Source: Diphasiastrum complanatum (taxonomy: Eukaryota > Streptophyta > Lycopodiopsida > Lycopodiales > Lycopodiaceae). From it: 64,000 nucleotides of DNA. The translations under genes were made by a program, and so were the position numbers. The notes beneath the pieces were generated by a model. It was not told where the DNA came from. It did not search any database and worked only from the letters and a program-made list of their open reading frames with translations. Shown here one piece after another: positions 13,909-28,203 of the stretch. The stretch is taken from NCBI GenBank assembly GCA_029204225.1, contig CM055109.1:42290722-42354721 (forward strand). Reading direction: 5' to 3'. The first letter of the stretch is position 1. Every line of letters starts with the position of its first letter.

Positions 13909-14164
13909 AAAGTTAATCCTTGAGCATTCACAAACACGAAAAGTCAAGATGCCAATTCACAAGTCACTTTGATTTGTTAGCTCATTTCTTTCTTTAACTT
14001 ACATAATTCAAAACATAATTTATGATTCAAAACATAAATGCTTAATGATGCATTAATGGCTCAAAACAACATTTTTGATGGTTCAAAACATAATTTTTGG
14101 CAATCTCACAAAAGCTTCATTACTATTGAGACTTTAGCTTTTATATGCACACTCACTTCTTTGT

Positions 14165-14392
14165 TTACATTGTGACTTGAAGGGCAAATCCTCGAGAATG
14201 AACTTCAAATCCCTTTTCTTTTGGTGAGACTTTCTTCCATAATTTCAAGTAACTAAAAAATTTCATAGGTATTTCAATAAGATATTTTCTGTCATTTTGG
14301 GATAGAACCACATTGCTGAACATTGGACATATTTGTCTCCCATGTATGTCCTCATGTCTGTGGCATATTTGATGAACAATAAGGAACAACAC
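14165..14392 (-). pseudogene. Possible B3-like exon remnant (K unit copy 1)
   Basis: A 75-codon frame without ATG, repeated at 30412-30639 and 42585-42812 with conserved reading. Its core, ICPMFxNVVLSQN then IPMKFFSYL and EVHSRGFALQVTM, has the spacing expected of the front of a plant B3 DNA-binding domain (hydrophobic strand, IPxxF, then a strand ending xVxxxxxGxxxxV). That resemblance is weak and by eye. A possible splice donor (GTAAAC) follows the last codon. No expression evidence. Confidence 0.3.
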
Positions 14393-14779
14393 TAAACATT
14401 CTATGGCTCTTGTTCTTTTGTGTTATCGGTTTGTGTGACACACTCGATTTTCAAGACGTCATGACACAATTAAATCTATTTTGAGCAAATGGTAGTTCAA
14501 TTAGGTAAAAGGTACTAGAGATTTTTTGGTTTATTGAACAACTTTGTAGATTGTTCCTTGTCCTCTGTGTCTTTAACAAAATATCTCAACGTCATATGTG
14601 AATTAGTAAACACGTTCTAATAGTACTCTTTTAAGCTTACTTGTTGTATTCTTACTAAATAAAAATAAAAGATAACAACATTGTTTCTTGTCTTATTCTT
14701 CTCTAGTAAACAAGGTCAAATCAGATGTGGGTTAGCTCTTCTTTTTTGAATTTGCGCTTTCATTGCTAGTGGCCTTTAA

Positions 14780-14800
14780 ATATTTATTATATAAATACAT
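14780..14800 (+). promoter_or_regulatory. Candidate TATA box of the E remnant
   Basis: TTATATAAAT lies about 75-80 bp before the ATG at 14870, a normal plant spacing. The 42-kb copy has the same box in the same place, on the other strand. Inference from position only. Confidence 0.4.
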
Positions 14801-14869
14801 CCCAAATTTGCACTAACATTCTACATTCAAAGTCGAAACTCCAGTATTGACCAGCACGAGGGAGAAAAA

Positions 14870-15062
14870 ATGGCAATCCATCAATCCGTTTTATTTTCTA
14901 TGTTCAGTTTTCTTATGGTGGTCTTTTAGTTGTTTCAAGAATCACACCAGTTGTCCACAATTACACTCATTAGTTCAAGTGCCACTAATTCTCGCAAACT
15001 TCTTCAACAAAGACATGGCACAATAAAGACTCCCACATCATTTCCATTCATTGGCACACCAT
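14870..15062 (+). pseudogene. E remnant: secreted-peptide-like first exon, stop at codon 20
   Basis: Starts MAIHQSVLFSMFSFLMVVF, a signal-peptide-like run, but codon 20 is TAG (14927-14929). Homology continues to FPFIGTP, where CCAT/GTAAAA looks like a splice donor; the CT tract then lies 18 bp inside the supposed intron. The intact frame is at 41883-42075. Product family unknown. The shared TATA, ATG and donor suggest a duplicated gene fragment rather than a transposon gene. Confidence 0.4.
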
Positions 15063-15073
15063 GTAAAATCACA

Positions 15074-15211
<138 letters not shown>

Positions 15212-16930
15212 GGAAAGCTCTCTTGTGTTATAATGCTTCAACATGCATAATGTAAGTAAATAGTGGTACTATTTTCTTACTTCCAAGTAACATTCCTCTA
15301 AAAGTAATTTACATTCTACCTTTCTTCAAGAAGATCACAATTTTGGTGTTTCATACAAACTTAATTTCTTAGGTTGTTTGATTATTTATCGATGTTTTCA
15401 ATGAGCATAATAAAGTCAGTGCTTTGTGAAAACTAATTCTTTTAGCCAATCGCTTTTCTTACGTTTTCAAGGCCTAGTAAATGTTAAAAATATCTCTGGG
15501 ATTGTACTTATTAGAGCAGAGAAGTGAGAAAATGTGATCAAAGACAACAATTCATATAAAATGTGAATGATATGTGAACAACTACTAGAGATGGAATCAA
15601 CTATATTTTTCACCTACACGAGTTATGTCCACTTCATAAGACATTTGACAAGAATGTCGTGTAACATTTGGCTAGATGACATTTGGAAATTTGGAAATTC
15701 CTTTTTTCACTTATAGGAATGTTGTTTCAAATTCGTATATCACACAAGGATTTGGTGAAGAATAGAGTTACTTTCAACTTTCTAACATTCTTTTTAATGA
15801 GTTGAATCAAACGTGATCTTTGATGTTTGCAGCTCTAGTAGGGGAAGATTGCTATATATGTGGGGAGCAAAGCAATAATTGATGAAAGATCAAGATCAAA
15901 ACCTCCGAAGCAATGTATTCAAAAGAAGAAACTAGGGCCTATTGTATAAGCAAGTGATCTTGATGCTTTTGAAGGAGTTAGCACACAACTTGTTTCTTTT
16001 TAATCTTCTTCAAGACAACTTGAATCATAGTTTCTTTAGAAGAGATATTCGAAGCAACAAGTTGATTTTGTTGATATTTGTACGTATGTTTAGCAATAAT
16101 AAGGTACTTTGAGAACATATTTTCTGATAGGTTGTAACTACTAAATGATTATAGATGCAATAAGATTTAGAAAAAGTCAATTTTTGCCAATTAAAAGGAA
16201 TACCTTGTGCAAAATCATTTGGTAGGTTACAAAATCTTCTATAGTTCCATCTCCTAAAAACAATAGTGTCTAAAATGTCTTTTTCATTTTTCCTATCAAA
16301 TGTATTCTTGTTCTTACATCATTTATACCAGGAAAGACTTTTTCAATGTCTTTCTTCTTCATAATTCTTTACACAATAGTACATTGGTGTATACTTTATT
16401 AACACAACAAATTGAATAGACTCTGAACTCTACAAAACAAATACTCCAATGAACATCAAATATTCTAATTTCTTTACTTTAAATTATGACTAATGGCTTG
16501 AAATACCTTCCTACTCTTTGTACTGGATATGCTACACTGATGATCTCCTTTGAGTGTGAGACATGTGTAGAAAGTGGTCCATGTCAAACTTGAGCTTGCA
16601 AATAATATAAAGGTCAAAATTTCAAACAATCATAGCATAAATTCCATGTACATTCATCCAAAATACTCCATTGAATCTTGGAGAGTATTTTTTGGACATT
16701 CTTTCTATTAAATCAAGTAAGAAAGTTCACAATGCGATAAGACAAAACCACCTTTTTTTTATGACATGATGTCATTTTACACGTAACACTTAACAAATCT
16801 AGGCCTTCTTTTCTCTTGTCAAAACACTCAAGTTAAGTATCGATAGTCCTAGTGGAAGTAGAGCTAATAAATTGAAGTCTTTATCAACCCATGGGATCAA
16901 ATCAAGAGGAGATTGAAAGAATCAAACAGA

Positions 16931-20215
<3,285 letters not shown>

Positions 20216-20397
20216 TCGAAGGGAAGGCCTCTCCTAAAATATTAAAGGCCAAAAGACTTTAGATTTATCATTGACATAAAGCTAGTCTTGAATCAACTTA
20301 AATGAAATCAAATTTGACTTGAAAACAATGGATCACATAAATTCATTCACATACAGCAGAAGCACTGAGGGGTCAAGATGGGGACCCCCCCCCCCCG
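20216..20397. other. Unclassified joint with a run of 12 C
   Basis: About 180 bp with no recognised feature except a 12-base C run at 20385-20396 just before the second C module. Confidence 0.4.
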
Positions 20398-21015
20398 GAT
20401 TGGCCTATGACAATTACATATACATTGGATTCCACAAAGGGTCGAAACATAAACTTAGTTCTTTTCAATGGTGAATTCAAATCTAGCTTATCAGAAGCAT
20501 AGAATTTTCTTCATAAATCTTAATTCTTTCGACATGCAATCATGAAGGATCATAGAAACTTGACATGCAATCATGATTGATCATAGAAACTTGACATGCA
20601 ATCATGATTGGTCATAGAAACTTGACATGCAATGATGTAGAAGTCTAGGAACTTGACATGCAACTGAAAATGAGCAAGCTACAGTTACATGCAAGGGCAA
20701 ATAAACAAACTGTAGTTACATGCAAGTGCAATCATCAGAGAAATGAACGCATGCAAAAGTTTCAAAGATCATAACCATGCATGCAACCAGTTTTGGGGGT
20801 TTTTCAAAGTGAAAATCTTGTGTCAAGGTCATACGATCATTTTAGACCGCTCATAACATGTAGAAAGGCGAGTTTTGGGAAAAAAAGAGCTTTGTTTCAT
20901 AATTGATTGGTTGCTAGATTTTTGGTAGTAGTAGTGGGCCGAGTTAGAGGAATGGCCAATACTAGATTATGGTGCAGATACTCCAAGATTGGAGATGCAG
21001 CACAAGAGAGATGGT

Positions 21016-21018
<3 letters not shown>
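20398..21018 (+). repeat. C module, copy 2
   Basis: Direct copy of 13137-13773, including the minisatellite (20527-20660) and the short frame before the GA tract. A few bases differ, and ATGGTGTA is added before the tract. Confidence 0.75.

Positions 21019-21101
<83 letters not shown>
21019..21101. repeat. (GA)n microsatellite, about 83 bp
   Basis: Joins the C module to inverted module A. Confidence 0.95.
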
Positions 21102-21103
<2 letters not shown>

Positions 21104-21650
21104 TAAGCTTCAAAATCCTCCAATATAAAATTCAGCATAGTCTCCTTGAGCCAATGCTTCAATCTTCTTCTCCAAAGCACGTGTACACAAGAACAAACAA
21201 GAGGGAAGAGCTTGGATGCAAAATCATATAATCCTCTTGGTAGGCGCATTTCCCCTTATATAGAGAGTGGAGAGTCATTCCAAAGTTAGTGAGGTGTCAA
21301 GTTCAAGTGCATGAGGTGGGGGGAAGACTCCAATTGGACTTAAGGTGAAGTGGAGTGCATGGATGAAGTGTTTTAGTTAGAGAGGGTGAATGGGTGAGGT
21401 TTATTAGCTTGGGAGGGTTATTATGATGATTTGGCATATGAAGTGAGAGTGTAGGAGGGCACCCCATTCTAGATGTCAAATAGTCTAGAATGCATGTAGC
21501 AAAGTAGGTGGGAGGTAGGTGGTACAAGGTTTAATCTTGACTTTTATTTACATATAGTTTTTCATTGTCACAATTTGGGAACTCACCCAAGTGCAATCTT
21601 CCTAGGGAAAAAGCCAAAGTATATGCCCATCTTGTTTTGCATAATAGTCA
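21101..21650 (-). repeat. Module A, inverted copy
   Basis: Reverse complement of 1-556, with the same end at a GA/CT tract. Frames within it have no recognised domain. Confidence 0.65.
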
Positions 21651-21734
21651 TTATTTCATTGGCACTTTTTTCTAGAGGTTGCCCATCCTCAATCATGGTG
21701 GAAAAGAGTCAATAGGGTGATTAGTCATGTTCTT

Positions 21735-22040
21735 TATAGACCCCTCTGAGCCTTCATTATAGACTTAGAAATAAGTCTTCCTTATAGACTCCTATGAGCC
21801 TTCATTATAGACTTAAAAATAAACCTTCTTCTTGTAAACAGTCTTAAGCTTTGAAAGCTTCTTGTTCATGTTCTGGTCCTTCAGGCACTTTCATGAGTAC
21901 CTGCACACACCTTCAAAGTAAGGTCAGTCCTTAAGCCCAGAGGGCTTCTTATTCTTGTTCTTGTTCTTGTTCTTCAGGCACTTTCATAAGTACCTGCACA
22001 TACCTTCAAAGAAAGGTCAGTCCTCATACCATCAGACGTG
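21735..22040. repeat. Two short tandem duplications
   Basis: An approximately 50-bp unit with CTGAGCCTTCATTATAGACT is repeated at 21748 and 21788. An approximately 110-bp unit with CAGGCACTTTCATGAGTACC is repeated at 21885 and 21975, with a CTTGTT hexamer run between. Confidence 0.7.
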
Positions 22041-22147
22041 GTTCATAAAAGGTTCTTAGTTCTATAGGTATCAATGCTTGTTACTCAAATTATTAAAGCA
22101 ATAAATTCATACAATATTCAAAAAGAATAATGGTCATTGGTAGTTGA

Positions 22148-22420
22148 TTAGTTCCGTGCAGTGTGAGGGTGCCAGTAATACGTGTCGCCTTGTTTGGTGG
22201 GCGGTGGTACTTTGTCAACTGTCAGGCCTAGGTATTTTGCTAGGCAGTTCCAACGGCGGAGGTGACTATGATGACCCCTAACCGAGGTGGTGTGTTTCAA
22301 CCACGTACGGTAGACGACCCGTTCTTCTATTTCAAAGAGGTCGGGCCAGTGACTTAAGTACACACAAAACGATTCATTCCCAAATACAACATAAAACTGA
22401 GTTTTGCAAACTAAGCACAA
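22148..22420 (-). CDS. Unrecognised 90-codon frame
   Basis: An open frame with ordinary amino-acid composition (VRGHHSHLRRWNCLAKYLG in the middle), in DNA that is GC-richer than its left neighbour. I do not recognise a domain. It could be an exon or transposon scrap, or chance. No promoter or splice evidence. Confidence 0.2.
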   Translation of the reverse strand: MCLVCKTQFYVVFGNESFCVYLSHWPDLFEIEERVVYRTWLKHTTSVRGHHSHLRRWNCLAKYLGLTVDKVPPPTKQGDTYYWHPHTARN

Positions 22421-22678
22421 GATGCGTAGAGATTTTAACCTCTGATAAGTGTCAGCATACTATGAAGAGACACGACTAACATACCATCTAACTTGATAAT
22501 CATTAAACAGGTCCGTATCAAGACAACAATACCCATTTAAAACTCAAAGCCTAGTCAATTCCAGTTTATGCTAAGTTAGCAATGCCCACGAAATTCCAAG
22601 AAAACAACATCATAGTCCACAACATGAGAACCTACTGATGTAGAAAGACATGCTTTAGCAAAGAACTGAAATTATACC

Positions 22679-22935
22679 TTATGTGAAAAAGGAGACCGGA
22701 GTGTCATTGGACTCCCCACAAATCATGAGTTCACGCCATTCCTTAGAGGCTTGGGCCTGGTATTCTTTAAGTTGGGTGCCCTTGTAAGATAGATCTACTC
22801 CAAGTTTAGTGGCATGGGCCCAGTCCAATTGCAAGAAAGCATAGGAGGTATCCAACGGCCCCCCAGTGATCTTGAGGGAGACGCAGCAGCGGTCAGGCTC
22901 TCTGGAATGAACGTTGACGAGCGGTCAGGCTCTCT
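22679..22935 (-). CDS. Unrecognised open frame, possible exon
   Basis: About 85 codons without ATG, ending in TAA at 22679-22681. Its residues look coding (LDTSYAFLQLDWAHATKLG, then QASKEWRELMICGES), and the upstream part runs through a 33-bp tandem repeat. Family unknown. It lies in the GC-richer host of the non-autonomous LTR element. Confidence 0.25.
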
Positions 22936-23190
22936 GGAATGAACGCTGACGGTGAGAATGAGCCAACGCTGATGGTGAGCATGATTCGCTTGATCGGCCT
23001 CGCGCTCTGAGATGGAGATCCCACGTGACTGATCAGGTGTTTTTTACAATGAGCCAACGCTGACGGTGAATATGAATTGCTCGAATGGCAGTGAAGACAA
23101 CAGAGGTTGCTTTGAAGATTTTGACAGACAAGCAGCAGAGGTTGCTTTGAAGATTTTGACAGACAAGCAGCAGAGGTCGATCTGCAAATT
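22890..23190. repeat. Two minisatellites beside the LTR-element insertion
   Basis: A 33-bp unit (GCGGTCAGGCTCTCTGGAAT) is repeated at 22888 and 22921. A 39-bp unit (GCAGCAGAGGTTGCTTTGAA) is repeated about two and a half times from 23095 to 23180. Confidence 0.8.
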
Positions 23191-23199
23191 GGGATAGAC

Positions 23200-24390
23200 T
23201 GTTGTAAAGCTACCTTTACAAGCTTTACTTCCGGCGCCAGCAGCGCCCCTGCTGCTCCCGGCGCCACTGTGACCAGAATCCAGCCGGCGCCAAGTTCCTA
23301 TGGCTGAAAATCTTTGATCGGTTCTAGCGAAGTCCAGAGAGCTCAGATCGATGTGCAATCACCTCACACGATCTAGGCATGATTAAAGGAAGCCTGGGGA
23401 TCAATAAAATCTAGAGAGAGAAAATGACTTTCTAGAAAGAGAAAATCCTAGAGAGAGAAAAACGTGCTTTACCAGCTTGGGTAGAGTACTTGGTATGAGG
23501 GGGGGTGCCGAATCACACCAATACTATAGGGGAGTGCGGGTTGCGACTCAGGACGAGCTCCAACCAAGTCTCAGCCTCCCTTGCTGGAATGTTGTCATGG
23601 CTCTCGCCTTGGCATGCTAGCGCCCCGGAGACTAGGGTCGGTCACACACTTGAAATGTAACTTTCTCAGATTTATCAATAAAGTGGGATTTTTCTCAAAC
23701 TGACTCTGATTACCTTCTGGGTTTCAGTGTTCGGTAAAAGCGCCAGTTGTAAGGCCGCTTTCAAAATTTTTAACTTGGCACATAGCTGAGGGTCGTATCC
23801 CGGGACGCCAACGGTATGCCGTCGGGACCATTCGGTCCGTGGCGCCAGCGGTATGCTGTCGGGACCATTTGGTCCAAGAACTGGTTGTTTCCATATCTGT
23901 CGCGGCTTGTGGTTCTGAGTGTTCCTTGCATGAACGTGAATGGGCTAAGCTCTTGGGGAACGGGCTCTAACCTGTCGGCTGAGTTGGATGGCTTGCTTGG
24001 GTGGATGTTACCTGTTTATGGCTGTCCAGTCTGGCGTGGCGCCAGGTTGGCTTCCAGCGCTCGTGACGAAGCTTTCGGTTGGTTAAGTCTGATGTAAGTC
24101 AGACCGCTTGCTTGGAACGGATGTTACTCGTTTATAACGAAGCTTCGAGTTGGTTAAGTTTGATGTATGTCGGGCGGCTTGCTTGGAGGGAAGTCACCCA
24201 CATCGGGACCCCCGATCTGGCATGGCGCCAGGTTGGATCTCAATGTTGGTCCTCGGAACTTCAAGTTGGTTAAGTCTGATCGTTGTTGGCGAGTTGGCTG
24301 CTTGTATGTCAAGTGGGTTCGGATGGCAAGAGTTGAAGGCTGGGAAGCTAAGTCGTGGTTCCCGGCTCCCTTTGGGATGCCTGCGTTACA
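23200..24390 (+). repeat. 5' LTR of the LARD-like element
   Basis: 1191 bp, TG...CA. Near the start it has a cluster of GGCGCC palindromes (23233-23292); near 23690 a TCAATAAA-type signal (TTTATCAATAAAGTGG), a possible polyadenylation signal. Confidence 0.92.
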
Positions 24391-24469
24391 TGTGGTATCA
24401 GAGCCGACTGGCCGGTCAGCTATGCGGATCTCACGGAAATGGCCACGGTTTGGGGTTCATCAAGACAAC

Positions 24470-24870
24470 TGTTGTGCAAGGTGCTGCCCACAGTGTAAGC
24501 ACGGGTGCGTCCACGGTCGGGGTGGTCGGCAGAACGGGGGACTTGATGAGTCAAAGTGCTGCCCTTGAGGTGTAAGCACAGTCAGTTCTCGCGGTTCGGG
24601 CCTGGCGCTGTCTGCACGTAGGACGGATGAGGCAAAGTGCTGCCTAGGGAGGTGAAAGCACGGTCTGTACCTTGTGGGGTGCGGGGCTACATATTCGAAC
24701 TGTACGGGTTAACCATTGATACAGAGATGCTGCTCGAATTCGGGTGTAAAGCACGGGTGGTTAGCTGCCGGTGCGGGATAGCTGCCGATCGTTTAGCTAT
24801 AAGGGCTATCGACCAAAAGTGGTGGGGCGTGACTGAGGCAATGTGCTGCTTAATGGTGAAAGCACGGATA
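24470..24870 (+). repeat. Five spaced GTGCTGC...AGCAC hairpin repeats
   Basis: GTGCTGCC followed 8-16 bases later by GTAAGCAC or GAAAGCAC occurs near 24480, 24557, 24640, 24728 (variant ATGCTGC) and 24841. Spacing is 77-113 bp. GTGCT pairs with AGCAC, so each can form a small stem-loop in RNA. They sit just inside the primer-binding site, where LTR elements usually keep packaging and dimerisation signals; that function is inference. Confidence 0.65.
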
Positions 24871-25143
24871 GTTGGAGGGGTGTCCTATGTGGGCTGATTC
24901 TGTGATCGATTTGTATGGGCGCGGCCAGGCAAAGGTCCGTTGGCAGGACCATCTCAAAGGGGGACCTTGCCTTTGTTACTTGTTAGTAAACTTGCCTGAG
25001 TGTCTTACTTGTACGTATTCGTGGTGAGTCTTAGAACTCGTGCTTTGTCTGGTTTGCATGATTGCTTGTGATACAAGGAGCTGATGGCTAGAGAAGGAAC
25101 CTTTTCTTTTGAAGGCTGATACCATCAAACAAAGAGGACTACA

Positions 25144-25645
25144 GAATCTGTGGGGCGGATTTGAAGTTCAAGTACTCACACGTGAACGACAACGAAACGA
25201 TTCAATGTTTGCAAAGGATGGATGGCTAGCCTGTTTCTTGGGTTAGTTTCATTTGCGACAACGCCCACCAGACGCAAGCAGGAAGTCAAAAGTTGGAAAG
25301 GGCCATTTCAGGGGAGATCTTCTATGGAGCAGTTGGTCTTCATTTTGGGACGGCCACCTTCGGAACTGAAACTCACTGAGCATGGGCGATATCCAGAATC
25401 TGTGCGGCGGATTTGCAGTTCAAGTACTCGCACGTGAACGACAACGAAATGACTCAATGTTTGCAAAGGATTGATGACTAGCCTGTTTCTTGGGTTAGTT
25501 TCATTTGCGACAACGCCCACCAGACGCAAGCAGGAAGTCAAAAGTTGGAAAGGGCCATTTCAGGGGAGATCTTCTATAGCAGTTGGTCTTCATTTTGGGG
25601 CGGCCACCTTCGGAACTGAAACTCACTGAGCATGGGTGATATCCA
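25144..25645. repeat. Tandem duplication of about 252 bp in the LARD-like element
   Basis: The block starting GAATCTGTG at 25144 returns at 25396 with few changes and runs to about 25645. Confidence 0.85.
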
Positions 25646-26980
25646 GTATCAGTTGGGTTTTTTCCTCAAAGGGGAAAAGACTAGGATCCTCTTCAGAGAT
25701 TGGCAACAAGTTGGATCGAGCCATAATCCTAGCAGATGGGAAGCAAAGTGTTGGAAAGGCTTTTTGTCCGAAGAACTCTACTCTAAAGTCCGATCAGCTG
25801 ATTTATTAAGTGGAGGGGAACTATCACACACACCTCTCTCTTGGGGCAAATTTTGAATTAAAGTTGATCAAAATGGGGGCAAATTCAAGGTGACCTAGCC
25901 ATACTCACACGAGGAGACTGGCGAACTTTGGACCTAATAAGTTGACAAGTTTTTGTTGTGGAAAGGAAAGTTTGTTATAGGCTTTCTCTGGACCAGCAAT
26001 GATGAGGAAACATATGAGTACGCTGGCTTGTGTTACGTGTAAGGCAGCTGATCAATGAAGGAACTGTGAAAGTTGAGTCTTGCATGAGAGACTTGGTATT
26101 TCGAACGGACGCTAAGGGACAGTTCGCGTTGAGATCGGATTAGTGCAAACTCTGGGTGCATGTTTCTGATTCAAAGAGAGCTACTTGAAGCCAAGCTCGA
26201 TGTACACTTCTTGTTTTGACTGTGAGGCAACTAACCAGTGATGGAATTGTGAAAGTCAAGTTTTGCGCGACGGACATGGTGCTTCAAACAAACGCGAAGA
26301 GATAGTTCGGATGCGGATCAAACTGGTGCGACCCTTTGGCTTTCCACGAGGTCAATGGTTACATTTGGGCTGATTCAAAGAGCTACTTCAAGCTAAGTGA
26401 GAGATGCATTGCAGAGTACTCAATCTTTGCCTACCTTAAAGAGCCAAGATGGAAAAGTATCAAGATCAGGCTTGGACGAGGAGAGAAATCAAGGTGCAGA
26501 AGCAACAAGGCACGGAGTGGACCATAAAGTGGGCAATCAAACGATAAATCCTTCGGCTCAGGGAGCCTTGATACCTGTGCGGAACTGAACAAACCTGGAG
26601 CTCAGGGAGCTCAACACAAAGTGCATCAAGGACAAATCAGGAGCTCAAAGGAGTTCCAAAGTCGAAAGTCAGAAGCGACAGGGGCGAACATTTCAAAGAA
26701 AGGCCTCTGTCACCAGTTAATAAGGTTCTCGGGTTTTACGAAAGCGATATCAAATCTACGCTTTTCCCAGACAAAGATATATTTTCAAGTTATGTAATTT
26801 TTCAGTACAAAGAGCTGAGCCTCCGACTTGTGGTGTGCCAGCTTCAATGTTAATAAAAAGTGGCCAGTAAATTGAGTACTGTGCCTAGTAGCTTAAATGT
26901 ATAGTCATTTTAATTGGGAGACACCTTTACTTTAATCTGACATCTGATGAGGACATCAGATTTTATAAAGGTGGGGTGGA

Positions 26981-28198
26981 TGTTGTAAAGCTACCTTTAC
27001 AAGCTTTACTTCCGGCGCCATCGGCGCCAGCTATGTCCCCGGCGCCAGCAGCGCCCCTGCTGCTCCCGGCGCCACTGTGACCAGAATCCAGCCGGCGCCA
27101 AGTTCCTATGGCTGAAAATCTTTGATCGGTTCTAGCGAAGTCCAGAGAGCTCAGATCGATGTGCAATCACCTCACACGATCTAGGCATGATTAAAGGAAG
27201 CCTGGGGATCAATAAAATCTAGAGAGAGAAAATGACTTTCTAGAAAGAGAAAATCCTAGAGAGAGAAAAACGTGCTTTACCAGCTTGGATAGAGTACTTG
27301 GTATGAGGGGGGGTGCCGAATCACACCAATACTATAGGGGAGTGCGGGTTGCGACTCAGGGCGAGCTCCAACCAAGTCTCAGCCTCCCTTGCTGAAATGT
27401 TGTCATGGCTCTCGCCTTGGCATGCTAGCGCCCCGGAAACTAGGGTCGGTCACACACTTGAAATGTAACCTTCTCAGATTTATCAATAAAGTGGGATTTT
27501 TCTCAAACTGACTCTGATTACCTTCTGGGTTTCAGTGTTCGGTAAAAGCGCCAGTTGTAAGGCCGCTTTCAAAATTTTTAACTTGGCACATAGCTGAGGG
27601 TCGTATCCCGGGACGCCAGCGGTATGCCGTCGGGACCATTCGGTCCGTGGCGCCAGCGGTATGCTGTCGGGACCATTTGGTCCAAGAACTGGTTGTTTCC
27701 ATATCTGTCGCGGCTTGTGGTTCTGAGTGTTCCTTGCATGAACGTGAATGGGCTAAGCTCTTGGGGAACGGGCTCTAACCTGTCGGCTGAGTTGGATGGC
27801 TTGCTTGGGTGGATGTTACCTGTTTATGGCTGTCCAGTCTGGCGTGGCGCCAGGTTGGCTTCCAGCGCTCGTGACGAAGCTTTCAGTTGGTTAAGTCTGA
27901 TGTAAGTCAGACCGCTTGCTTGGAACGGATGTTACTCGTTTGTAACGAAGCTTCGAGTTGGTTAAGTTTGATGTATGTCGGGCGGCTTGCTTGGAGGGAA
28001 GTCACCCACATCGGGACCCCCGATCTGGCATGGCGCCAGGTTGGATCTCAATGTTGGTCCTCGGAACTTCAAGTTGGTTAAGTCTGATCGTTGTTGGCGA
28101 GTTGGCTGCTTGTATGTCAAGTGGGTTCGGATGGCAAGAGTTGAAGGCTGGGAAGCTAAGTCGTGGTTCCCGGCTCCCTTTGGGATGCCTGCGCTACA
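26981..28198 (+). repeat. 3' LTR of the LARD-like element
   Basis: 1218 bp. It contains an extra 27 bp with two more GGCGCC sites compared with the 5' LTR; otherwise nearly the same. Confidence 0.92.
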
Positions 28199-28203
28199 TA
28201 GAC

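Larger units (their letters stand above)
23200..28198 (+). mobile_element. Non-coding LTR element (LARD-like), TSD TAGAC
   Basis: Long direct repeats (23200-24390 and 26981-28198) start TGTTGTAAAG and end TACA. They are flanked by TAGAC at 23195-23199 and 28199-28203. A primer-binding site TGGTATCAGAGCC (24393-24405) follows the left LTR by 2 bp. A G-rich polypurine tract (GGTGGGGTGGA) precedes the right LTR. The 2.6-kb interior has no gag or pol frame. LTRs over 1 kb with a non-coding interior fit the LARD class (large retrotransposon derivatives), which move with proteins from other elements. By eye the LTRs differ at roughly ten positions plus one 27-bp gap, so the insertion is young. It is far GC-richer than the Copia copies. 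Confidence 0.93.

Noticed and set aside
14165-14392. Calling a functional B3 transcription factor gene
   Set aside because: Only a partial domain-like frame without ATG, repeated in a tandem repeat, with resemblance judged by eye; kept as a low-confidence remnant.
23816-24575. Open frames in the LTR and leader of the LARD-like element (also at 27624-28301)
   Set aside because: Repeated because the LTR is repeated; overlapping frames with no known domain; GC-rich sequence has fewer stops by chance.
24470-24870. CRISPR-like array (regularly spaced short repeats)
   Set aside because: Only five diverged, palindromic repeats with unequal spacers, inside a plant LTR element; no cas genes and a eukaryotic setting.
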